This document shows, piece by piece, positions 7,362 to 13,783 of a stretch of 25,887 nt of DNA (the first letter of the stretch is position 1; every line of letters begins with the position of its first letter). The position numbers were made by a program, and so were the translations under genes. This DNA is from JALZHR01 sp036389695. GTDB lineage: Bacteria > Acidobacteriota > Blastocatellia > Pyrinomonadales > Pyrinomonadaceae. The DNA is taken from assembly GCA_036389695.1 (NCBI GenBank), contig DASVWG010000296.1, forward strand, positions 1-25,887. The letters are read 5' to 3'. The notes beneath the pieces were generated by a model. The model ran no database searches. It had not been told where the DNA came from and saw only the letters and a program-made list of their open reading frames with translations.

Positions 7362-9845
7362 ATGAAATTAGAACTTGAATCAACCGCTGCGACTTTGCAA
7401 AGTCCATTTGCTGCCAACGATTTATCGGCTCACGGTTTTGACGCCGCAAAGATAAACGAAATGCTGAAAGCCGGCATCGATGCCGCCAAACAAGGAAATC
7501 GCGCCGAAGCGCGCATGCTGCTTTTGCGCGTGACCGAAAGCCAGCCCGATAACGAAACGGCGTGGCTGTGGCTCGCTTCAATCAGCGAATACCCCGAAGA
7601 ACTGCTCGTTTTTCTGAGCAATGTTCTGAACATTAACCCGCACAACGAACGCGCGCTGGAATGGGCGAAAGCGACCAAATCGCTGCTTGCCAAAACCTTC
7701 GTTCAGCGCGGCATTACGGCTTCGCGCGAAAATCAGAAGGATTTCGCCAGCCAGTGTTTTCAGCAGGCTCTGGCGCACGACGAGACGAACGAGCTGGCGT
7801 GGATGTGGCTGGCTTCGGTCGCCGATTCGCCGGAAGAAAAAACGGCGCGGCTGGAAAAAGTTCTGGCGCTGAACCCGGAAAACGAGACGGCGCAGGCGTC
7901 GCTCAAAGCGGTCAGGCAGCAGATGTCGCAGGCGCTTTTGAAAAAGGCGAATGTGGCGGCGATTTCCGGCGAGCACGAAGCGGCGCGCCGGATGCTCGAC
8001 GAATTGATGAATCTGTCGCCCGAAATGGAAGAAGCGTGGAGTTTAAAAGCTTATCTCTCGGAAGGGCACGAAGAAAAAATCGCCTGTTTCGAAAAAGTTC
8101 TGACGCTGAATCCCGAAAATGAAACGGCGCAGGCGGGCATCGATTCGCTGAACGCCATCCGCCAGAGAGAGCTTGAGCGGGCAGAGCAAAATGCGAAGCT
8201 GCTTGAAAGACTCCAAACCGAAGCGCAGGCGAAAGCGCAGACCGCTTTTACCGAAGAAGTTCCCGAATTGTATTTCGATTTCAACTCAGCCGCGCAGGAA
8301 CAATCGGCGGAGGAAGAATATCCCGATTTTACTCACGCGGAAGAAGCCGAAGAAGAAGACGATATTCACAAAACTTCGACCGCCAATCAATCGGACGAAA
8401 ACTTTGTGCAGGACGGTCCGACGCAGGAGCTCGAAGAAGAATTCGTGCAAAATCTGGAAGCTCAGTCTTCATTTATGCGCGAACCCGAATCTGAGCCGGA
8501 TGACGAAAACCCGCAGGAATCTCAAGAATTCTTCGCCGCAGAAAACGCGGAAGAAAATCATTCCGCGCCGGAATTTTCCGGGTTGGCGGCGGAAACTGAA
8601 GAATTCGCAACTGAAACGGCGCAGGATGTTCAATCCGAGCCGGTTTCCGCATCGCAGGCGGAAACTAACGCTTACGAATCGAAGGATTTTGAAATAATGA
8701 CGCCGGAAAACTCTTATACTCAATTTGAAGAAAGCTCGCCTGCTGGCGGCTTTGAATCGCTCGAAGAGGAAACCGTTATGCAGCAATCTTTTGCATCAAA
8801 CAACGGGCATTACGCTGAAAACGACTTTCAGGAAAATAATGCCGACCGATACGAACAGGAAAACGAACCAAATTCCGAAGCTTTTCCGCAGACGCAGTTT
8901 CTTGCCCCGGAAATTGAAAATTCGGTTGACGGCGATTTTGAAACCGAAGACGAGATTGAGGAAATCTGCGTCGCCGAAGACGAAACGCTCGACAATTATT
9001 TTCACGTCGAAGACGAATCGGACGACAAGCATTTTGACGAAACCGCCGCGTCCGAGCCTTACGAAGAAGACGAAAATCCGGTCGCCGCCAAATCCGTGTC
9101 GCAGGCTGCCGCTTCGTTCGAATGCCCGTTCTGCAATTTTGCCAACGAGCCGCAGTCGTTCGTCTGCCCGTCGTGCCAGGCGGTTTTGACGCTTTCGGAT
9201 TTGGAGATGCTGCTCTCGAACAGCCAAGCCAATCGCGAGACGCTTACCGAAGCAATCGAAAGAATGGAAAGCGAGATGGAGCAGCGTTCTTTCAACTCCG
9301 ACGAGCTGACGTCGCTCGGCATCGCTCATCTGAACGCGAAAAATCTGCGGCAGGGCTACAGCTATTTGCAGCAGGCTTCGCAGATGAATCAAAACAACGT
9401 CGTGCTGGGCGGTCAGGTCAACGCGCTGGCGATTCGCCTGGACGAAATCGAGCAGCACGAAAGCAAAACGCAGGAAGCGAAAAGCTGCACGATTCTGGTC
9501 GTCGACGACAGCCCGACCGTGCGCAAACTGATTTCGGGCAAGCTCGAAAAAAGCGGTCACACGGTCGTGCTGGCGGTCGACGGAATGGACGCGCTGGCGA
9601 AAATCAACGAGGTTGTTCCCGATTTGGTTCTGCTCGACATCACGATGCCGCGCATGGACGGTTATCAGGTCTGCAAGCTCATCCGCAACAACAATTTAAC
9701 GAAAGACATTCCGGTCGTGATGATTTCCGGCAAAGACGGCTTTTTCGATAAAGTTCGCGGTCGCATGGCTGGCTCGACCGGCTACATCACCAAGCCTTTC
9801 GGACCCGACACGCTGATGCGGACGATTGACGCTTATTTAAACTAA
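7362..9845 (+). CDS. TPR / zinc-ribbon / response-regulator fusion protein
   Basis: The 827-residue protein has four parts. Residues about 25-290 are TPR-like helical repeats with the recurring phrase LNPENETAQA. Residues about 290-585 are a long Glu/Asp/Gln-rich, probably disordered stretch. A zinc ribbon follows with Cys588, Cys591, Cys602 and Cys605 (CPFC...CPSC), then a short TPR-like helical piece. The C-terminus is a receiver domain: Asp715/Asp716, phospho-acceptor Asp759 in LLDITMPRMDGY, and Lys811 in ITKPFG, all expected for a functional receiver. I chose the ATG at 7362 because the protein there begins naturally; a TTG at 7293 would add 23 atypical residues. It leads an operon with cheW, two receptors and cheA. 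It takes the place of pilG/pilH or pixG/pixH and is the likely phosphotransfer target of CheA. Confidence 0.88.
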   Translation: MKLELESTAATLQSPFAANDLSAHGFDAAKINEMLKAGIDAAKQGNRAEARMLLLRVTESQPDNETAWLWLASISEYPEELLVFLSNVLNINPHNERALEWAKATKSLLAKTFVQRGITASRENQKDFASQCFQQALAHDETNELAWMWLASVADSPEEKTARLEKVLALNPENETAQASLKAVRQQMSQALLKKANVAAISGEHEAARRMLDELMNLSPEMEEAWSLKAYLSEGHEEKIACFEKVLTLNPENETAQAGIDSLNAIRQRELERAEQNAKLLERLQTEAQAKAQTAFTEEVPELYFDFNSAAQEQSAEEEYPDFTHAEEAEEEDDIHKTSTANQSDENFVQDGPTQELEEEFVQNLEAQSSFMREPESEPDDENPQESQEFFAAENAEENHSAPEFSGLAAETEEFATETAQDVQSEPVSASQAETNAYESKDFEIMTPENSYTQFEESSPAGGFESLEEETVMQQSFASNNGHYAENDFQENNADRYEQENEPNSEAFPQTQFLAPEIENSVDGDFETEDEIEEICVAEDETLDNYFHVEDESDDKHFDETAASEPYEEDENPVAAKSVSQAAASFECPFCNFANEPQSFVCPSCQAVLTLSDLEMLLSNSQANRETLTEAIERMESEMEQRSFNSDELTSLGIAHLNAKNLRQGYSYLQQASQMNQNNVVLGGQVNALAIRLDEIEQHESKTQEAKSCTILVVDDSPTVRKLISGKLEKSGHTVVLAVDGMDALAKINEVVPDLVLLDITMPRMDGYQVCKLIRNNNLTKDIPVVMISGKDGFFDKVRGRMAGSTGYITKPFGPDTLMRTIDAYLN

Positions 9846-9853
9846 ACAAAGTC

Positions 9854-9950
9854 AGTGTCAGTAGCCCAAGCGTCAGCGCGGGCTTTTCTTTAATAAGCAC
9901 AAGCTTTTGTTTGAAATGAAGCCCGCCCTGACGGTCGGGCTACTGACACT
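9854..9950. repeat. REP-like 30-nt inverted repeat between the REC gene and cheW
   Basis: Arms 9854-9883 and 9921-9950 are complementary at 27 of 30 positions, with a 37-nt loop. Each arm starts AGTGTCAGTAGCCC and runs into a GC-rich GTCAG-GCGGGC block. The element occupies most of the 124-nt gap and ends 19 nt before the chosen cheW start. It has the look of a dispersed REP/BIME-type palindrome. In the operon it could fold in mRNA and act as a partial terminator or stabiliser. Confidence 0.8.
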
Positions 9951-9969
9951 AACTTACTCTCCTGTTTCT

Positions 9970-10524
9970 ATGCCGGATTTCACGCCCGAAAATTTGAATG
10001 ACATTGATTTTTCCTCGCTTCTGGATTTGCCGGAAGCTTCTTCTATTTTTTTCGAAGGAAAACCGGCGCAGGTCTACGGCGAGAAATACGTCGTTTTTGC
10101 GCTTGACGAAGAACTCTACGCCGTTCACTCAAACCTCGTTGCCGAAGTTTTAAGCCCTCTGCCCATTACGCCGATGCCCGGCGTTCCCGAATGGCTTTCG
10201 GGCGTCGCCAATTTGCGCGGCGAGATAATCTCGGTCGTCGATTTGCGAAAATTCTGGGAAAAGAAATCCGCCGGCGCGCCGCAAAAAACCAAGCTCATCG
10301 TCCTGCGCTCCGCTAAAGACGACACGAAAATCGCGTTTGTCATCGACCGCCTCAGCGAAATCGTCACGCTCGCGCCGCAGGACATAAAATTTTCCGCCGC
10401 CGATTTTGAAAACTCTTTCCCGACGCTCTACGGGAAAGCGGAACACGAATCCAGCACTCTGCTTTTATTCGACGCGGAAAATCTCCTCTCATCGCTCAGC
10501 CTCAGCGAGCTTCAATCCTTTTAA
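9970..10524 (+). CDS. cheW: CheW-like chemosensory coupling protein
   Basis: The 184-residue protein has a CheW domain from about residue 30. Recognisable parts are YVVFALDEELYAVHSN, PMPGVPEWLSGVANLRGEII and SVVDLRKFW, the last two being the most conserved CheW blocks. It couples receptors to CheA in the membrane-associated array. I chose the ATG at 9970 (MPDFTPEN) because upstream residues from the ATG at 9922 or TTG at 9907 would be encoded by the REP-like repeat. The N-terminal 28 residues are acidic and hydrophobic and are an extra over minimal CheW. It lies 16 nt before the first receptor gene. It is equivalent in position to pilI/pixI. Confidence 0.93.
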   Translation: MPDFTPENLNDIDFSSLLDLPEASSIFFEGKPAQVYGEKYVVFALDEELYAVHSNLVAEVLSPLPITPMPGVPEWLSGVANLRGEIISVVDLRKFWEKKSAGAPQKTKLIVLRSAKDDTKIAFVIDRLSEIVTLAPQDIKFSAADFENSFPTLYGKAEHESSTLLLFDAENLLSSLSLSELQSF

Positions 10525-10540
10525 AACCTAAAAGAAAAAT

Positions 10541-12118
10541 ATGGCAAAAACTTCCGCAAATTCCCTGCTCAATTCCTTGAAAGGGAAAATCTGGCTCGCC
10601 AGTGTCGGGCTGGCTTTTTTTATTTGCATCTTCGGCTTGATTTCGTATCTGATCATCTCGTTTTTGACGAACGACACGCTTTACGCCGTCTTTATCCCGT
10701 TTGTTTTCGTCGCTTTTTCGGTCGTCATTTTCGGCTGGTGGCTGGCGGGCGAAGTGGTCAGCCCGGTTGAAAAAGTTTCGCTGCTGGCGAAAAGTCTGGA
10801 GCGCGGAGTTTCCGCCGGTCTGCCGAAAACTTCCGGCTCGACCGAAACCGACGAGCTTTTGGAAACGCTCCAGCGCATCAGCCAGCAGGTGCAGAAACTC
10901 GTCACGTCGATGGACGAAGCCGCCAGCGGAAAGCTTGAAATCGCGCTTGCCTCGAACCCGAGCCCCGACCGCATCAGCCAGACTTTTCAAAAGCTTCTCG
11001 CCAAAGTCGCCGAATCGATTCACGCCAAACAGGATTTGGAAAAACTCGAAACCGCCGTGCGCCAGCTTTCCGGCGAAGTCGCGGGCATTAAATCCGGCAA
11101 TCTCGACGCCGAAATAAATTCTGATTTCAAAGAAACGAAAGAGCTTTCCGCGACGATAAAATTCCTGCTCGAAAATTTAAGCGAAATCGCCGCGCTGGTG
11201 AAAAACAATTCTTCCGGCGCGCATTACGCCGTCGTCGAATTGCAGAAAATGATTCAGGAATTGATTCAGCAGGACGAAACCCGGGCGCAGGAAATGAATC
11301 AGGCTTCGGTTTCGCTGAAAAAAGTTCCGCAGATTGTCCAGAAAATTTCCGAAGAGCTTTCCGGCTCGGCGCAAACCGCCAATCATTCAATCGAAAAAGC
11401 GCGTCACGGAACGCTGGCGGCGCAGCAAAACCTGGACGCCGTCAGCGGCTTGCGCAAACAAATTCAAGAGGCAATCAACCGCATTCAGCGGCTCAACGAG
11501 CGCTCGCAGGAAATCAACAAAATCGCGAAAACGGTTGAAGATTTGGCGCAGCGAACGAGTCTTGTCGCCTTAAACGCTTCGATTCAGGCGACGGAGCTGG
11601 GCGAAAAAGGTCACGGTTTCGCCGTCGTCGCCGCCGAAGTCGAGCAGCTCGCGGAACGCGCCGGAAATACCAATAAACACATTTCGACATTGAATCAGGC
11701 GATTCAGACCGAAATCGGCGAGGTCGGGCGCGCGCTGGAAACGACCGTCGGCGAAACGGCGAATCTTTCCAAATACGCGATTGAAACCGGCAACGCGCTC
11801 GGCGAGATGGAACGCTACATCGCCACGGTTTTGAATTTGCAGAACAAAGTAATGTCGTACACGCGCGAGCAGACCAGCGAAACCGAGAAAGCGTTTGAAG
11901 TGTTCATCGCGGGAATTTCGGAAACGGAAACCTCGGCGGCGAACCTGAAAGAATCTGCCGGAAAGCTCGCGAAACTGGCTGACGCGATGGAAGAACTGCA
12001 GCAAGCGGTCGCGCCGCTGAAATTGCCGAGCGGCGCGGGCGAAGAACGCGCTGCCGCGCCGAATTCGTTTACCAATTCCGACTTTTCCGCCGCTTACGAA
12101 GAAGAAATTTCCGCGTAA
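10541..12118 (+). CDS. Methyl-accepting chemotaxis protein, PilJ-like, minimal periplasmic part
   Basis: The 525-residue receptor has two membrane segments at about residues 19-42 and 47-69 joined by only about five residues, so there is no periplasmic ligand domain. A HAMP-like region follows directly (GEVVSPVEKVSLLAKSL). Long coiled coils then lead to the signalling hairpin, whose tip around residues 333-375 reads RTSLVALNASIQATELG and GHGFAVVAAEVEQLAERA. The tip differs from canonical receptors (SLVALNASIQ in place of NLLALNAAIE). Signals must be sensed in the membrane, in the cytoplasm, or from a partner protein. The next gene is a second receptor of the same plan, 24 nt downstream. There is no C-terminal CheR-docking pentapeptide. 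Confidence 0.93.
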   Translation: MAKTSANSLLNSLKGKIWLASVGLAFFICIFGLISYLIISFLTNDTLYAVFIPFVFVAFSVVIFGWWLAGEVVSPVEKVSLLAKSLERGVSAGLPKTSGSTETDELLETLQRISQQVQKLVTSMDEAASGKLEIALASNPSPDRISQTFQKLLAKVAESIHAKQDLEKLETAVRQLSGEVAGIKSGNLDAEINSDFKETKELSATIKFLLENLSEIAALVKNNSSGAHYAVVELQKMIQELIQQDETRAQEMNQASVSLKKVPQIVQKISEELSGSAQTANHSIEKARHGTLAAQQNLDAVSGLRKQIQEAINRIQRLNERSQEINKIAKTVEDLAQRTSLVALNASIQATELGEKGHGFAVVAAEVEQLAERAGNTNKHISTLNQAIQTEIGEVGRALETTVGETANLSKYAIETGNALGEMERYIATVLNLQNKVMSYTREQTSETEKAFEVFIAGISETETSAANLKESAGKLAKLADAMEELQQAVAPLKLPSGAGEERAAAPNSFTNSDFSAAYEEEISA

Positions 12119-12142
12119 AAATTACACGGAGCAAACAAAAAA

Positions 12143-13675
12143 ATGACGCAAAAATCCATCGTCCAAAATCTTTTAATCCGAATCTCTTCGGTTCTTTCGG
12201 TCGTCTTTCTGCTGCTCGGTCTGGTTTTTATGATTGCCGATTATTTCGGCGCGGAATCAAGCGCTTCCGTCAGCCTGCTGGTGATGTCGCTCGCCGTCGC
12301 GCTCGCGATTTTTTCGATTGCGGCGACGAATTTTTCGATGTTTAAGCTCGGCGGCGAGATTAAAGAATCGGCTTTTATCGCCAGCCAGCTCGCGCAGGGC
12401 GAAATTTCCTTCGAGCTCGAAGAACACGAAGAATCGAGCGAGATGAAAACCGCGCTCAAACAAATCGCCGACAATCTGCTGGAAAAAACCGCCGTCGCCA
12501 ATCGTATGGCGACAGGCGATTTATCGGCGAATATCGTGCCGCATTCGGAAGCCGACATTTTCGGCAACGCTTTCCAGAATATGATTGACAAGCTGCGCGT
12601 GCTCGTCCAGACCGAAGACGAGCGCAACCGCCTGCACAAATCAATCACGAAATTACTGAACGAAGTTTCCGAAGTCGCCGCCGGAGATTTGACCGTGCAG
12701 GCGGAAGTTTCGCCCGAAATGACCGGCGCGATTGCCAAAGCTTTCAATTCGATGACGAAAGAACTGCGCTCGCTCATCAAACAGGTCAAAGACGTCACTT
12801 TTCAGGTCAGCAATTCGGCGAACGCGATTAACGACACGACCGAACAATTAGCGCGCGGCTCCGAGGCGCAAGGCTCGCAGATTTCGCGCACGACGGCGGC
12901 GATTTCCAGTATGGCTGTGCAGATTCAGGAAGTTTCCGACAACGCTCTGCTTTCGGCGCAGGTCGCGGGCGACTCCTTAGATAACGCGCGCTACGGCACG
13001 AAAGCCGTGCAGGACAACATCAACGCGATGAACTCGATTCGCAACCAGGTGCAGGAAACCGCCAAACGCATCAAAAAACTCGGCGAGCGCTCGCAGGAAA
13101 TCAGCCAGATTGTCAATCTGCTGGACGACCTTTCCGACCGCACCGGGCTGCTGGCTTTAAACGCGAGCTTGCAGGCGGCAGCCGCAGGCGAATCGGGACG
13201 CGGTTTCGCCGTCGTCGCCGAAGAAGTCGAACGCCTCGCCGAACGCTCGAACAGCCTGACGCAGCAAATCGCCAATCTCGCGCAGACGATTCAGACGGAA
13301 ACCAAAGACGTCGTCGCTTCGATGGAAGAAACGATTCACGAGGTCGTCGTCGGCTCGACCTTAGCCGACAAAGCCGGACACGCGCTCGTCGAAATCGAAC
13401 AGGTTTCCAATCGTCTCGCCGGTTTAATCCAGTCGATTTCCGAATCCGCCAAACAGCAGGCGAACAGCTCGGAAGACATCTCGAAAGCGATGGCGAACAT
13501 TTCAAAAGTCACCGAGCTCGTCCAAATCGGCTCAAAACGCGCCGCCGACTCGGTAAAAATGCTCGTCGTTCTATCGGACGAGCTGCGCGGCTCGGTCGCG
13601 CCTTTCAAATTGCCCGACGAGAAAATCTTACGGCGAAAAGCGACGACGGAAACGAACGGAATTTACGTTAACTAA
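12143..13675 (+). CDS. Methyl-accepting chemotaxis protein, PilJ-like, minimal periplasmic part
   Basis: The 510-residue receptor has membrane segments at about residues 12-33 and 43-63 with a loop of about nine residues. A HAMP-like stretch follows, and a second HAMP lies near residues 170-215 (VAAGDLTVQAEVSPEM). The signalling tip begins at Arg333 and reads RTGLLALNASLQAAAAGE, then GRGFAVVAEEVERLAERS, closer to the consensus than the first receptor. Like its neighbour it has no periplasmic sensor and no C-terminal docking pentapeptide. The two share layout but are well diverged, so they probably have distinct inputs. GGAG lies 11-12 nt before the ATG. Together they match the two receptors (pixJ1/J2-like) seen in some cyanobacterial pilus chemosensory operons. 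Confidence 0.93.
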   Translation: MTQKSIVQNLLIRISSVLSVVFLLLGLVFMIADYFGAESSASVSLLVMSLAVALAIFSIAATNFSMFKLGGEIKESAFIASQLAQGEISFELEEHEESSEMKTALKQIADNLLEKTAVANRMATGDLSANIVPHSEADIFGNAFQNMIDKLRVLVQTEDERNRLHKSITKLLNEVSEVAAGDLTVQAEVSPEMTGAIAKAFNSMTKELRSLIKQVKDVTFQVSNSANAINDTTEQLARGSEAQGSQISRTTAAISSMAVQIQEVSDNALLSAQVAGDSLDNARYGTKAVQDNINAMNSIRNQVQETAKRIKKLGERSQEISQIVNLLDDLSDRTGLLALNASLQAAAAGESGRGFAVVAEEVERLAERSNSLTQQIANLAQTIQTETKDVVASMEETIHEVVVGSTLADKAGHALVEIEQVSNRLAGLIQSISESAKQQANSSEDISKAMANISKVTELVQIGSKRAADSVKMLVVLSDELRGSVAPFKLPDEKILRRKATTETNGIYVN

Positions 13676-13676
13676 A

Positions 13677-13779
13677 GTAACGCAGGCATCCTGCCTGCTG
13701 TCGCGAAAGCGTCTCGCTTTCGTATTCTCAAATTAATCTGAGCGCGAGACGCACTCAGGACAGCCGGCAACGGCGCTAC
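13677..13779. repeat. REP-like compound inverted repeat before cheA
   Basis: The left arm (13677-13717) starts GTAACGCAGGCATCC and contains two small perfect hairpins: GCAGGCA/TGCCTGC (13682-13698) and CGAAAGCG/CGCTTTCG (13704-13722). The right arm (13744-13779) is an imperfect complement of the left one and ends GGCGCTAC. It fills the gap between the second receptor and cheA and stops 4 nt before the cheA ATG. Folding in the mRNA would shield that start. It is a second, different REP-like family from the one at 9854. Confidence 0.7.
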
Positions 13780-13783
13780 AAAT

